64,000 bases of DNA from Lepidostoma basale (GCA_022606425.2 JAHDVF020001599.1:186001-250000); one strand, 5' to 3'; shown: positions 10,470 through 21,480, counted from the first letter of the stretch. The notes: generated from the sequence alone by a model not told the origin. Translations and numbers: made by a program.

Positions 10470-11093
10470 AAACAAAACGTAAGTTTAATTTACAATTATC
10501 ATACTTTGTTTTATTAGGCAATCATACGTTATTTGAAGTGTTAACATTGTTGTAGGTTAGTTCATATCAGGGTTTCAGATCTATTGCTTTGTCTAGCAAA
10601 TCCCACCTAAGTTTCGAAGCTCACCTGATCCAATAGGCTGACGTCAGTCCATATCACAATCTATTCTTAGTAATGGATGGCGCATGACATTTTATACAGG
10701 GTAATTAATAACCCAATTGCTAATTGATTAATTTAGTCAGACACAAGTACAGACATTGTCGTTATCTCCATATCATTATAACAAACAATCTTTATATAGG
10801 CTTATCTTATCTTACCTATGAAATGTGGTGTTGGCGTCTCATACCGTGGACTGCAAAAAGCATTTACTCAGTCAGACTCAGTCCTTAATGACCTCAATAG
10901 TTTCTATAATACTATCCTTGCTGGTAAATATCTCAAGGATATTATTAATATTTGTGAATGTTTACTTATACCTGTATACGAAATCCTGGATTTACACCAA
11001 AGGGTGGTTAATTCAAACAAGTGCAACCAAATCTACATAGATGGCTGACCGAAACTGACACGTGAAGATAAATATGGATTTTGAAGTATACGA
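10470..11093. other. Unassigned; short internal duplication
   Basis: Two overlapping open frames near 10818-11048 show no recognisable protein features. The stretch 10903-10958 (CTTGCTGGTAAATATCTCAAG) recurs in diverged form at 11336-11395. Confidence 0.35.
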
Positions 11094-11276
11094 GTATATA
11101 CATCTTCCAAAAATTTGTCATGCATGATCACAATAACAAAGGTGGAATGGGGAATGTTGTAATTACATAAAGCATGCGCTTAACCCAACCAATGACAGGT
11201 CATAAGTCCTGTAAACACCTTGATCATCCATGTTCAGTTTCCAGTTTACGTCTTCGTCTCTATTGAGATACAATTA
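11094..11276 (+). repeat. Unclassified dispersed repeat, copy 1
   Basis: About 180 bp shared with 36868-37054, including GGAATGGGGAATGTTGT, CAACCAATGACAGGTCATAAG and GTCTCTATTGAGATACAATT. It is non-coding. The ends are undefined and I see no tail, so the class is unknown. Confidence 0.65.
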
Positions 11277-11397
11277 AAAATTTGATATTATTAATATTTA
11301 TAAAACTAGTGGCAACTCGTGAAATATTGTATTATATTTCTACAATAATATGCTTGCTGGTGAATAACTCAAGAATATTACTAATAATTATAAAACT

Positions 11398-11766
11398 AAT
11401 TAAATAATAAAAACATCAGTTTTCTAGAAGTTTTATTGTTTTTTTATGAATGAAATGTTTCGCCCTTCTAAGGCATTATCAAATCTGACGAAACTTCAAC
11501 TCGTTGCATTTTATATACACTAGTAAATGAAGCAGACTATGGTAAATTACGAAAATTGATGTGGCTTTATACATTTTTAATAAAGAAATATTTGGGTATG
11601 TCCAGAAATATTGGAAAGTGTTTCTTGGAACGAGTTGAAGTTTGATAATGCCTTAGAAGTGCGAAACATGTCATTTCCATAAATGTAATAAAACTTCTAG
11701 AAAACTGTATTTTTCATTCGTATTAATTATTTAATATGGAGTTTTACACAATGTTCAAGAAACAAT
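11398..11766. repeat. HH2 foldback with about 150-bp centre
   Basis: The left arm (TTCTAGAAGTTTTATT...TTTCGCCCTTCTAAGGCATTATCAAA) and right arm (TTTGATAATGCCTTAGAAGTGCGAAACATGTC...AAACTTCTAGAAAAC) are inverted copies. The right arm runs on to the family terminus TTCAAGAAACAATAAAT. The unique centre (about 11490-11640) is also present at 46650-46795 in reverse orientation, with the matching arm, so it belongs to the element. Confidence 0.8.
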
Positions 11767-11769
11767 AAA

Positions 11770-12634
11770 TAATTATGAAACTAGTTGCAACTTGTGAAAT
11801 ATTAAGTAAATCAAATTTTCATTAAATTTCATGGTTTGTTTGTTAATTTTAATTCATGCAACAAATATCACACCAATATTCAAAATAATGCAAAATACTT
11901 TTACAGAAAATCGAAGTATTCCTCTCTGGCTTCTCGTATTCCTACTTTGACGACAACTGTAATGGGTTTTACCTATTTATTTTATGATTGTATTTCTGTA
12001 TTTTACATTTAATATAAAGTTTGCTGAGCTAAACATTCGCTGTGCAGCTAAGGAAACCATAGAAAACCCAGGAACATTTCAGGTATGTCGATGTAGATAA
12101 TGACTGTCTTTTAGAAAATATGTTTATTATTATGTGCACGACTCATTTACCTGACTAAGGTCAGTCGTAGCCATCAAATAGTGAAATCAATATGAATATT
12201 AAAATCCCGTATAACAGAAGAAAAGTCAAATATGTTTGAAGTTTGGAGTGAGAGAAAACGAGAGAAATTCACGTAAAATGGATGGTATGAAACAAATTTT
12301 CAATATTCCAGAATTCATATAAATTCAATCTGTATGAACATGAACAGATGAACACTCATACAGAGTCAGCATATTGGATCCATTCTTATTTGCATTGCAA
12401 ATGGCGAACCGACGTTATAGGAATCAATTTGAATACAAACAAAGCTTTTAATCCTTTTACTCTAATAGCTACCGCTGCTGAATAAATACAACTTAAATAA
12501 TAAAATAAAAAATATCCTAAAATAATAAAAGGCAATAAACATTATGATATGGCTACAAAAGTCGCTAAAAGTTTTTAAAAAGGTACATAAAGTTATGGTG
12601 TAAACACTGTGGAATTTTTCTGTTCTGTTTCTGA
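11770..12634. other. Unassigned
   Basis: No gene recognised. A short exon-like patch near 12050-12090 ending CAG/GTATGT was considered and not called. Confidence 0.35.
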
Positions 12635-12785
12635 AATCGTCTGTTTTCTAAAAATTGAAATATTTGATTATGTCTTAGCAAGATAAAAATCCATTCCTAT
12701 ACAATATAATAAAACTTCTAGAAAAACGACGTTTTCATTCGCATTAACTATTTAATTTGGAGTTTTACGTCACTGTTCTAGATTA
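12635..12785 (+). repeat. HH2 single arm, decayed
   Basis: Keeps the family's 3' half (TATAATAAAACTTCTAGAAA, then GGAGTTTTACGTCACTGTTC), but the hammerhead-like core is lost. Confidence 0.6.
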
Positions 12786-12916
12786 ATTGACCTAATAATA
12801 TTATATATTATATTTAGGTATATTCAATTTGATTCCACCTATTATTCAAGATCCGACCGGTATTTGACAGCTTGCTACTGTTTTACTCGAATATACTTTT
12901 TTCATAATTTGTAATG

Positions 12917-13203
12917 TAAACTAACTAACTAACCATCACGCTGTTTTACTGGAGGGGCAGACAGAGAGGATGGACTGCCATACCGTTCTGTCCTGACATA
13001 CCTCTGTAACTTCCTCCACATTCATACGAGTACATCGTAACATGCGAGTTCGATTGTTGCCGCCTTTCAGTATTTGATTAATTTGGTTATGACATGCTTT
13101 CTTTGGTCTTCCACGGCTTCTTTTTCCACTCACACTCCTTGTATACAGCATTTTAACCATTTTACTCTCATCCATTCGTTCCATATATCCAAACCTCGTC
13201 TAA
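12917..13203 (-). pseudogene. RTE-A 3' end
   Basis: 82-codon open frame (12936-13184): MERMDESKMVK, GKRSRGRPKKACHNQINQIL, MNVEEVTEVCQDRTVWQS and SVCPSSKTA. It is preceded on the plus strand by the AACTAACTAACTAACCATCACG tail. Confidence 0.82.
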
Positions 13204-13257
13204 TAGTCTAACAGAGTGTTATTTATAACAACTCATTTTATTTATGTGATTAATTTA

Positions 13258-13498
13258 AATTACTGTCAAAATTAAAAACACTCTTATAATATCACAATTT
13301 CTTTTTATTCATTGAGAGTGTTTCAACATGTGTTTCGCCAAACGATGTAAGCATCATCAAGTGTTAAAATAAAAATATGTACTGTATTTTATTGTAAAAC
13401 CCCGGATGATGCCAATATGGTTGGCGAAACAGCCGTTGCGACACTCTCAGTGAATAAAAAGAACTTATGATATTATTACAGTATTTTAAATTTTAATA
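13258..13498. repeat. HH1 foldback
   Basis: Both arms are present. The + core at 13404-13430 is CGGATGA (one change from CTGATGA), T, GCCAATATGGTTGGC, GAAAC. The arms end in ATTGTGAT/ATCACAAT. It abuts HH1b directly. Confidence 0.72.
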
Positions 13499-13806
13499 GA
13501 CCATTGTTTTGGCCGAAAAAGTATGATACCTTAACATTTTAAACAGTTAAATTAAATAACTATGTTTTTTCTATCACAATTGTATTTTATTTTACGCGAC
13601 AGCTGTTTCATCAACCTATGTTGACATCATCTTCATCATCATTGTAACACCTGATGATGTCAACATAGATTGATGAAACAGCTGTCGCGTAAAATGAAAT
13701 ACAATTGTGATACAAAAAACAAAGCTATTTAATTTAACAGTTTAAAAAATTCAATAGTCATAATGTTGAAGTATCATAGAGTTTCGGCCAAAACAATGGA
13801 CTATTT
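13499..13806. repeat. HH1b foldback, near-perfect palindrome
   Basis: Bounded by TIR-like ends: AGACCATTGTTTTGGCCGAAA at left and its inverted counterpart (TTTCGGCCAAAACAATGGAC) at right. The arms carry TTTTACGCGACAGCTGTTTCAT and its inverse. The stem II equivalent is GTCAAC/GTTGAT instead of HH1's GCCAAC/GTTGGC. Confidence 0.8.
13651..13688 (+). ncRNA. Hammerhead ribozyme candidate, HH1b
   Basis: CTGATGA (13651-13657), T, GTCAA/TTGAT hairpin, GAAA (13675-13678), the palindrome ACAGCTGT and C at 13686 as the predicted cleavage base (GUC). All core positions are canonical apart from the extra T after A9. Against HH1 the second stem II pair has changed from C-G to U-A, a compensatory change. 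Stem I next to the core is weak; only distal TTGTA/TACAA pairing is visible. Confidence 0.6.
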
Positions 13807-14371
13807 TATTATTTCATAATATTCTATTTTGACGATCTTAGTTTACCAAAAATTACATGTATTTTGGCGCTAAACGTAGTAAAGTCTTTTGTAATTTGAA
13901 AAAAAAAACAGGGGTCTCGAATTCCTAATTCCTAATAAATATTAGAGGATCCGTTTCATGGCAAGGAAATAAGGTCGTGGAACAATAAAAAATGGCATTA
14001 AAACAGGACTTGCGCGGAACTTTTAGTATAAAATACCTGTGGCAATAAAACCCTAGACCCCGTACCATGAATTTCAATCAGGATGTGGAACTTTGCAGAA
14101 AGAAAAATTCCCCAAAAGTTTATAGCTCATTATGGGACGGAGAATATTTATTTGTCTTTCAGATAAATGCCTGTGTCTTGTCTCAGTTTCGTTCTCATTA
14201 CCGAAATAACAAGCTGTTTTTTTGCGCCGGCATAATCTGTATTCAAGATTTTGTATTTTCAAATTAAGTTAAACTAAATATAATATATTAGTAAAATTTA
14301 AACGATTGATTTGAAGACCAATATAAATTTCTATGTTTATTATTTAACCAAAAAATCAAATATTGAACTTA
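13807..14371. other. Unassigned
   Basis: Opposed open frames at 14067-14267 have no recognisable features and are probably chance. Confidence 0.35.
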
Positions 14372-14637
14372 TTGAACGCTAAGGCATTAACACTGTGGAA
14401 TTCCATAGTATCATACTTTGGAAATTAAAAAAACTTTGTTTAATCCACTATTTAATAAAAAATATTTTTTAAAAAGAGAGGTTTCGGAGGTTACCTCCAT
14501 CTTCGGGTGTAAAAATATAAAAATATAATTATATTTTTACACCTGAAGATGGAGGTATCCTCGGAAAAATGTCGTGTTTTTTTTATATTTTCTATTAAAT
14601 AGTGGATTAAACAAAGTTTTTCAATTTCTTAAGTTTT
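14372..14637. repeat. HH3 foldback
   Basis: The outer segment ATTAACACTGTGGAATTCC, then inverted arms carrying the GGAGG/CCTCC hairpin. The + core at 14543-14573 is CTGAAGA, T, GGAGGTATCCTCG, GAAAAATGTC. The minus arm has CCGAAGA in place of CTGAAGA. Confidence 0.75.
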
Positions 14638-14649
14638 TCAATTTCTTCA

Positions 14650-14815
14650 ATAATCAAATGTTGAATAGCGGCCACGTGAGAAGTCGGAGAAATCGACTTG
14701 CGTGCGTGACACGATGTATGAATGTTGAGGAAGCGAGGAAAGAAAAAAAAGGTGACGGTCTATTCTCCTGCCTACCCCTTCGACGAAACGCGTGATGGTT
14801 AGTTAGTTAGGTATA
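14650..14815 (+). pseudogene. RTE-A 3' tip
   Basis: Encodes GHVRSRRNRLACVTRCMNVEEAR and a damaged last 20 codons, then TGATGGTTAGTTAGTTAG. Confidence 0.78.
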
Positions 14816-14989
14816 AGTTTGTTAGTGAATAATATATCAATTGTATTACAAATAAGAAATAAGAATAATTACGATCATAAATGAAAGTGATCGTACTCAC
14901 GTTACTTCACAAAATTATACTGTTCATATTACCCTTATGTTTCGCCCAAGTCACAATTTTCCACCTTCCTGCTTATCGCACTCACTACT

Positions 14990-15345
14990 TATCTTCATCA
15001 ATATTCATATATCCTGTCATGCACGCACGGCAATGGCCAACATATAATATTTGATTAAATTGACTACGTATTCCTTTATATTCTTGTTTTTCTTGTTCTC
15101 ATAACATTGTTTACATATTTTTTCATCATAAATTGTTTCCGTATGTCTAAACCACACTTTCACTTATTTGCATTTGACACTCTGTACAGATTTACCACAC
15201 ATCCATGTTTTGCCAGTTCCGCGATTCACTTCCATACATAAGGGTCGGCACAAGAACACCATTGGGCAATGCCATCTTAGCTCATTTGGATAGACTTTTA
15301 TTTTGTGATGACGACATCAAATGCACTATTCACCATTTTTAGCAA
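14990..15345 (-). pseudogene. RTE-A fragment, decayed
   Basis: Minus-strand similarity from the MNVEEAR region through the segment for VLVPTLMYGSE (near 15215-15270), with large internal deletions. Confidence 0.68.
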
Positions 15346-16150
15346 AGTTTAATTCTCACGATGAAACTGATATTTTTTACCCGTGAATAACCTTAATCTC
15401 GTTGTTAGCGGTACTTACCCCCGTAAGAAAGGGTACGCTCCGTACCCTGTTGGATAGTTGTCATGCAAACCATTTTTCATATAAATATGTCACGTAAAGT
15501 TATTCAAAGCCTCCCTTCTCCAATAACACATCTGTCAAGTGTCACGTCTCCCCCACCCGCTTCCTTTTCCTTTCACATCCTTCTGAGGAAGTTGTCGAGG
15601 ATCGCGAAAAACTGTTTCTGGACAATTAATTTCTCTTTGTTATGTCCTTCCCACGCAACGCCCGGGTTATGGGAATTTTCACAACACTAACGCCTCAAAA
15701 AATTTGAGCAAAAAGTGGTTATGGGTTGATTGTTTATTATAAATAGATTAAGAGAACCGAACTCTTTCCATAACAGGGTACTTTCATTGTTTTTATTACA
15801 ATACAACCTCATTGCTACTTTTATAGCTGTTATTTTTATGTTTGTGTATATGTATGCGTGTGTATGTGTTTTCGTATCTGTATGTGTGTGTTCTGATTTT
15901 GAAAATTTGGTTTGGTACATGTGGTGCGGTGCTCCTGTAAATTTAGAGATATTTCGTTTATAAGTGAATTGTTTTGGTCAATTTAACTGTTGCCGTACTT
16001 TAAAAAAGTTAATTGTGATACGTAATACGTTTGTACTGTTTTGCGGTTAAAATTATATTAGTTTTATCGTTTTTATAAAGAATTTTGACTGGTGTAAAAA
16101 TTAATTTTTCATTTGTTCCAATGACAGTTAGAATAATTTCTTCAATATTA
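15346..16150. other. Unassigned; GT-rich patch
   Basis: 15430-15690 is less AT-rich and has a 75-codon open frame without recognisable features. 15835-15895 is a TGTGTATG-type low-complexity patch. Confidence 0.35.
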
Positions 16151-16154
16151 TTTT

Positions 16155-16650
16155 TAAGTTCTTGCTGGTTAAGTGCCTAATTACAGCTTATTTAAAAAAA
16201 ACGGTGGATACGTGTAACATACATAAATTAAATAAACACAAAAGTCCGGATCGTCCATGTCAACATGTGCAACATCGAAAAAACATTATGTGTTATTACA
16301 TTAAAAAAAACGGTGAATTCGTGGAACATAAATTAAATAGACAATATGTGCACCATCTAAAAAGAACATTTTGTGTTAAATTGTTATTATTTTGTTATTT
16401 TATTTTATATCATTGTATTTTATATTATTTGTTTTAGATTTATTTTGTGGGTGTTGGACGATCGGAGTGTGCGCGGGAGATGCCTATTGGTGGCGATGAG
16501 GTTCGCAACCCATCACACCGCGTCTCCCGCGGGGCGAAAAGAGAAGGGTGGAGTGCCGCATCAGTAAAAGTATGACAGTCCATTCTTTCTGCCTACCCTT
16601 TCGGGGAGACGGCGTGATGGTTAGTTAGTTAATTAGTTAGTTATGTGTGT
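16155..16650 (+). repeat. SINE-like element with RTE-A 3' end, copy 1
   Basis: Non-coding. It has an internal near-duplication (16190-16290 and 16300-16370) and a GC-rich foldback at about 16468-16538 (CGCGGGAGA paired with TCTCCCGCG, nested GATGAGGTT/AACCCATC). It ends with about 90 bp nearly identical to the RTE-A 3' terminus, from the segment for WQSILSAYP to GATGGTTAGTTAGTTA. Other copies are at 20783 and 53592. Sharing only the LINE 3' end is the hallmark of a SINE that borrows LINE machinery. Confidence 0.7.
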
Positions 16651-16769
16651 GTAAAAAAATGTAAGACATTTTATTTTTTGTGTTATTTTATGTGTGCAAA
16701 TTACTGCATGTTTAAAACAAATAAAATCACAGAAAATTCTTCAATTATAATTATAAGTCGTATTTTAAA

Positions 16770-17165
16770 ACAATGATGAAATGTCAGCTTTCTAGAAGTA
16801 TTATTTTATGTATTTTATTTGAATGCCATGTTTCGCTTTGCTAATACATTATAAAATAGTCCATTGTTTTGGCCGAAATACTATGATACTACAACATTAT
16901 TACTGTTAAAATTTAAAACACTATTATAATATCATAATTTCTTTTTATTCACTGAGAGTGTCGCGACAGCTGTTTCCCCAACCGATGTTGGCATCATTAG
17001 GTGTTACAATAAACTAAAAGATTTTAGTTTATTGTAACACTAGATGATGCCAACATTAGTTGGCGAAACAGCTGTCGCGACACTCTCAGTGAATAAAAAG
17101 AAATTGTGATATTATAATAGTGTTTAAAATTTTAACAGTAATGCATATTATCAAATGTCTTTGTA
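16770..17165. repeat. HH2 element interrupted by HH1
   Basis: The HH2 left arm (16770-16855) stops at AATACATTAT. HH1 occupies about 16858-17148, and HH2-like sequence AATGCATATTATCAAATG resumes. The HH1 part has both arms: the minus core is CTAATGA (16963-16999) and the plus core is TAGATGA, GCCAAC-ATTA-GTTGGC, GAAACAGCTGTC (17041-17077). Confidence 0.72.
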
Positions 17166-17730
17166 TACCTTTATTACAAAATCAGACTTATAAATAAATA
17201 AAAATGATTTGCAACATTAGATTTCAAACCATACAAACAAATTTTGTGCTTTTATTATGACACTATTTCATCTTTCTAATCATAGTGGCTTTCTCGTTGA
17301 AATTTTTTTTTAAATTAATTTTCACACACATTCTCAAGGTTAAAGAAAAGTAAAATAAGAATTATGATACTGTTCTTATAATGGTGCTGTGTCTTTCTCC
17401 GTAGTGATTTCCTGCGAAGTGTTACTGGCTTATTATCCTGTTAATTTCTCCACGAATTTTATGTTGGGGTCACCTTCCATTAGCTGGCGGGTCAAGATTT
17501 TGTGGCACTGAAGATACGCTTTACACCCTCTTCCTGCCTGATAAGACGTTGTTGGTAAGGTCAGTAATTATATTGCCAGGGACTCGCGGCATCACAAGGA
17601 CCAATCTAGGTCGACAGGAAGTTGGACTCACTAGAGATTTGCTGTTTTTTTTTTTTTTTGTATACAACAGGTTTTACGGACCCTATTACTGTATACTCGT
17701 ACATTTTACATAAAATAAAATCAAACAATA
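17166..17730. other. Unassigned; less AT-rich 17380-17640
   Basis: No homology recognised in the GC-richer part. A poly-T run lies at 17643-17659, just before the JK remnant. Confidence 0.35.
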
Positions 17731-18245
17731 TTAGCAGTTGTGGTATGTACCTATATGTTCCTTAAAGGACGTATAAGTCATTTGGAAAAAGTCCACATCG
17801 ACTGACACCTCATTCAAGAGCACCATACCCCGAGTCATTGTATGCTGCGCCAAGACATTTGTCCTGCTATGCGGTATGCACAACAGATCGTGTCTTCTAG
17901 CGCGAGCATACCTATCCGGTGCATTGAGGCCATAACACTCTAAGAGGTATGGGCTATCAATGAGGTTACGGAGTATTTTTGATCTTAAGATCATCAATGT
18001 ACCCTTTCTTCTTGATTCGAGACTGCGGTACTCTGTGTTAATCAATAGATCATTGTGGTGCATAAACCTCGGATATACCCCATTCATCCGCATGTAGAGG
18101 TATCTCAGTATTTTTTCTCTGGATTTGTTCTAATACCTCCACATACTTCTGCTGGTATGGAGACCATACACCACTCGCGTATTCTAATTTTGATCTAACG
18201 ATTGGCTGTTGTCATGCAAGGTGGTGTTTCACGGCATTTTATATG
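17731..18245 (-). pseudogene. JK-type C-terminal fragment, older copy
   Basis: The open frame 17731-18093 encodes YPRFMHHNDLLINTEYRSLESRR, then ECYGLNAPDRYARARRHDLL and SRTNVL...MVLLNEVSVDVDFF. This is the same architecture as the JK carboxyl end but clearly divergent. Plus-strand positions 18094-18240 continue it with the LRSKLEYAS..W segment. It may be a related Jockey-group family. Confidence 0.7.
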
Positions 18246-18264
18246 TATACCTTAGAGCGGATGT

Positions 18265-18402
18265 AAAGTTCTATATAATTTAATTAACACGAATGAAAAC
18301 GTCTGTTTTTCTAGAAGTTTTATAATATTTTATATGATTAATTTGTTTCGCCTATCTTAGTCAGGAAATATGCCATTAACATAAAATATAATAAAAGTCT
18401 TG
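18265..18402. repeat. HH2 foldback, compact and decayed
   Basis: The left arm has ACGAATGAAAACGTCTGTTT, TCTAGAAGTTTTATAA and GTTTCGCC. The right arm is shortened to ATAAAATATAATAAAAGTCT. Confidence 0.6.
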
Positions 18403-18612
18403 TGGCCTGTTTCTTAAGAGGAATCGACTCCCAGCTGTCGATCCATCTCTTTGGTAGTCTGTACCGGGGTCATCTATCTTTGGGTTGACCGTGCAAAACA
18501 ATGAGAGGGAATCTAGATGTATCCAATCTTCTCACGTGTGCATAGTTCTATCATCTCCTTTGCCTCCCCCAACTAATGACATCCTTGACTTCGCATATTT
18601 CCCTTATCCATA
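18403..18612 (-). pseudogene. RTE-C fragment
   Basis: Minus strand encodes, with frame changes, IREICEVKDVI, HVRRLDTSRFPLIVLHG and PKRWIDSWES. Confidence 0.65.
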
Positions 18613-19084
18613 ATAATCACATTAGTTACAGGAGTTATTGGCATGTATTGTGATAACGAACTTCATCGAGCTCGTTTATTTGAGATATTAGGTTATGAGT
18701 GGGCTGTGTTGTTCTAACTGAATATATTTTTTCTACACGCTCGTGATGTTCGAATTACAAACTATGTTAAAATTTTACTTTATACTATGAAAGACACACG
18801 TGATATAATATTTTCGTTTGAAATCACACCAAGCTTTGGCAGTTGAGAAAAACAATCCATAACTGAGATAATATTTTCAGTAGCCATTTTCTTTTGTGTA
18901 GTTTTAAGGTATTAATTCACAAAGCTTCATTTTTCAAGCTGCAGAAAAGATGAGAGAAAACGAAACAAAAGCGAAAGAAGGTTTTTATTTTATTTTAATA
19001 CTTAAAGTATTGATACAAACAATTAATGAAAAATAATTTTTAATCTCTTAAATAATTCACGTTTGATTTTTGTGATCATTAGCG
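18613..19084. other. Unassigned
   Basis: No feature recognised. Confidence 0.35.
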
Positions 19085-19290
19085 TATTTTATCTCCCAAC
19101 ATGCAGATACAACCTATCTATGGTGGTACCGGTTGAGAGAGCAGTCAAAATGCTGAACGTGATCGCTTCGGAGATCAACATTTTTCATATTTATGAAATA
19201 ATCTTCAAAAAATTAATACTCCACATATTGGAAAGTATTCAGCCTAATTAGCGTCATACTTGTTCAGGTGTTATTATGTCATTGATAAAT
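19085..19290 (+). pseudogene. JK carboxyl-terminal fragment
   Basis: Open frame with LPTCRYNLSMVVPVERAVKMLN, SEINIFHI and ILES, then stop. The AAATAAATAAAT stretch after it may be a tail. Confidence 0.7.
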
Positions 19291-19434
19291 AAATAAATTG
19301 AAAGTGCCAAATCAAACGTATATTTTCCTCAATTTAAATTGTTTTATTTTCTTCAATTGTTGATACATAAAATATAACCATCATGATTCACAGATAAACA
19401 AAAAAATCGTTTTTTTTTATATAAGAAATTAATG

Positions 19435-19765
19435 TAGAGCTGAAGAAGGTGTGATGAACAAAATTATTAAAGAATCGCTGCGTTGGTTCCGACATGTCAA
19501 GTGCATGGATGTAGAAATAATGGCTTAGAAAGTATACGTTAACGATGTTAATGGAGTGCGTAGTCAAAGGAGACCAAAGAAAACGCGGCATGACCATATT
19601 AATCAAGGTTGGTCATGTAAGAAGTCGAAAGAATCGACGTGCGTGTATGACTCATTGTATGAACGTGGAGGAAGCTAGAGAGGTATATGAGGATAGAGTA
19701 GTGTGGTGGCCTGTTCTTTCTGCCAACTCTTGCGGGGAAACGGAGTGATGGTTTGGTTTTTTATT
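19435..19765 (+). pseudogene. RTE-A 3' end
   Basis: Runs from GVMNKIIKESLRWF through KVYVNDVNG, GHVRSRKNRRACMT, MNVEEAREVYED and SANSCGETE to a stop followed by GATGGTTTGG. Frameshifts lie near 19530 and 19600. Confidence 0.78.
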
Positions 19766-19789
19766 TGTATATTATATAGTCACTGTCAA

Positions 19790-20133
19790 GACAAAGAGCA
19801 TGCTCAGGACAACCGAGATCAAAACATTCCGCGCTATAGCTGGCAAAACCCTACGTGATCAAGTTAGGAATACAGCAATTCGAGAAATCTGCGAGGTTGA
19901 AGATGTGGTCAGATGGGGACGTCAAAGACGGCGATACTGGCATCAACACGTAGAAAGGATGAGCTCAAATAGGATACCACACATAGCTCTCCATGGAACG
20001 CCAAACGGACAGCGCCGACCAGGAAGACCCCCGAAACGCTGGAGAGAAAGCTGGAGTTCAGCGTCTCAAGAGGACCCGCCTGAAATAACAGACTCCTGAG
20101 TCTACCAAAAGTGAAGAAGAAGAAGAAGAAGAT
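19790..20133 (+). pseudogene. RTE-C 3' end, frame open
   Basis: 99 open codons (19800-20099): LRTTEIKTFRAIAGKTLRDQ, IREICEVEDVVRWGRQRRRY, HQHVERM, ALHGTPNGQRRPGRPPKRW, RESWSS. A 20-bp UTR and an (AAG)n tail at 20115-20133 follow. It is a 5'-truncated copy without catalytic RT motifs. Confidence 0.83.
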
Positions 20134-20451
20134 ATTATGTAGTAAAAATTGAAGCATTTCTTTTATGTTTCTTTATTCATTTCTAGTTCTTCACTATCTC
20201 TTCCTGCTGAGGACTTTCGTGGGATGTTTCCACTAGAGCTCCATTGTCTCTCTCATACTCCAATCTTTCACAATATTACCGTCCCGCTCGTGTTGAGAAA
20301 ATATGGAAACTTTTGAGTCCCTCGCGGTTAAACCAACGGTCTGAATATTACCTTAACTCGTACGAGAATATTTTATTACATAAATAGTTTATAAAAATAC
20401 GTTTTGTGACGTACATCCAAATATACACATGTGAGATTATAAAATTACAAA
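20134..20451. other. Unassigned
   Basis: No feature recognised. Confidence 0.35.
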
Positions 20452-20575
20452 GTCCATTGTTTTGGCCGAAACACTATGATACCTTAACATTTTAAACTGT
20501 TAAATTAAATAACTTTGTTTTTCGTATGACAAATGAATTTATTTTATTTTACGCGACAGCTGATTCATGTGTTGT
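20452..20575 (-). repeat. HH1b single arm
   Basis: Starts AAGTCCATTGTTTTGGCCGAAA, the family terminus, and ends in TTTTACGCGACAGCTGATTC, the stem III palindrome. The core beyond is deleted where RTE-A begins. Confidence 0.7.
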
Positions 20576-20589
20576 TCACTTCTCTCAAG

Positions 20590-20782
20590 TGAATGGTTCA
20601 CTTTAAGTTCTCATCGCAAACAAAAACCTATCCAAAAAAGCTAAAATGGCAGTGCAGAATGGTGTTCTTTTACCGACCCTTATGGATGAGAGCAAAGCAT
20701 GGAACTGGGAAAAGAAGGATGAAAGTAGAATAAATGCAGTAGAAATGAGATAGTTCATTTTTAGTTAGTTAGTTAGTTTTTC
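20590..20782 (+). pseudogene. RTE-A internal fragment with tail-like end
   Basis: Encodes NGSL.VLIANKNLSKKAKMAVQNGVLLPTLM, SKAWNW and KDESRINAVEMR, then jumps to TAGTTAGTTAGTTAG. The last 100 or so codons are missing. Confidence 0.75.
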
Positions 20783-21076
20783 TATATGTGCACCATCTAA
20801 AATAACATTATGTGTTATATTATTTTAATTTTGTTGTTTCATTTTATATCATTGTTTTTAAAATTATTTGTTTTAGATTTATTTTGTGGACGTTTTACGA
20901 TCGAAGTGTGCGCAGGAGATGCCTATTGGTGGCGATGAGGTTCGCAACCCATCACACCGCGTCTCCCGCGGAGGCGAAAAGAAAAGGATAGATTGCTGCA
21001 TCGGTTAAAGTGTGTCAGTCCATTCCTTCTGTATACCCTTTCCGGAGACGGCGTGGTGGTTAGTTAGTTATTTTTT
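20783..21076 (+). repeat. SINE-like element with RTE-A 3' end, copy 2
   Basis: Collinear with 16345-16640: TATGTGCACCATCTAAA, the GC-rich foldback (GCAGGAGA...TCTCCCGC), then the RTE-A terminal segment and GGTGGTTAGTTAGTTA. Confidence 0.72.
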
Positions 21077-21229
21077 CTTTAATAACCAAAATTTTATGTA
21101 GTTTTAATTCATGCGAATTTAAAAACAAGACAGAAGAAAATTATGTACAGTGATCTTCAAAACAAAAGTATGAATCACGTCAAATTAAAGCAAGTTTCCG
21201 CAAAAGCAAATATTTTTTTTTTAAATCAG

Positions 21230-21480
21230 GGAACTATCTGTACGAAAACAATAAAGAAAGACATCAAGAGGAGGTTGGTGCTGGGAAAATAGCATATAAA
21301 GGACTGAAGTAAAAATAGTGGTGCAATTAGGGTGCCAACTCTCATATAAATGGATGTGAAGCTTGGAGCTGACAAGAAGAATATGAAAATAGAATAAATT
21401 ATTTCATTAAGAAAAATGTACAAAATGGAAATAGAGCACATAAATTACAACAGAATAACGAAGAAATAATAACGGAATGC
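21230..21480 (+). pseudogene. RTE-A fragment, very decayed
   Basis: Read on the plus strand, KKDIKRRLVLGK and ...CEAWS followed by YENRIN align with the DIERRVGAGN...SEAWNW...ESRIN region. Confidence 0.5.

Noticed and set aside
12050..12090. Exon-like patch ending CAG/GTATGT.
   Set aside because: No acceptor, no sustained frame and no recognisable protein.
15560..15620. CTGAGGA...GCGAAAAA as another hammerhead.
   Set aside because: No convincing stem II between the boxes and no palindrome plus cleavage base after GAAA.
16468..16538. GC-rich foldback in the SINE-like repeat as a tRNA gene.
   Set aside because: The A-to-B box spacing is far too short and the fold is a simple hairpin, not a cloverleaf.
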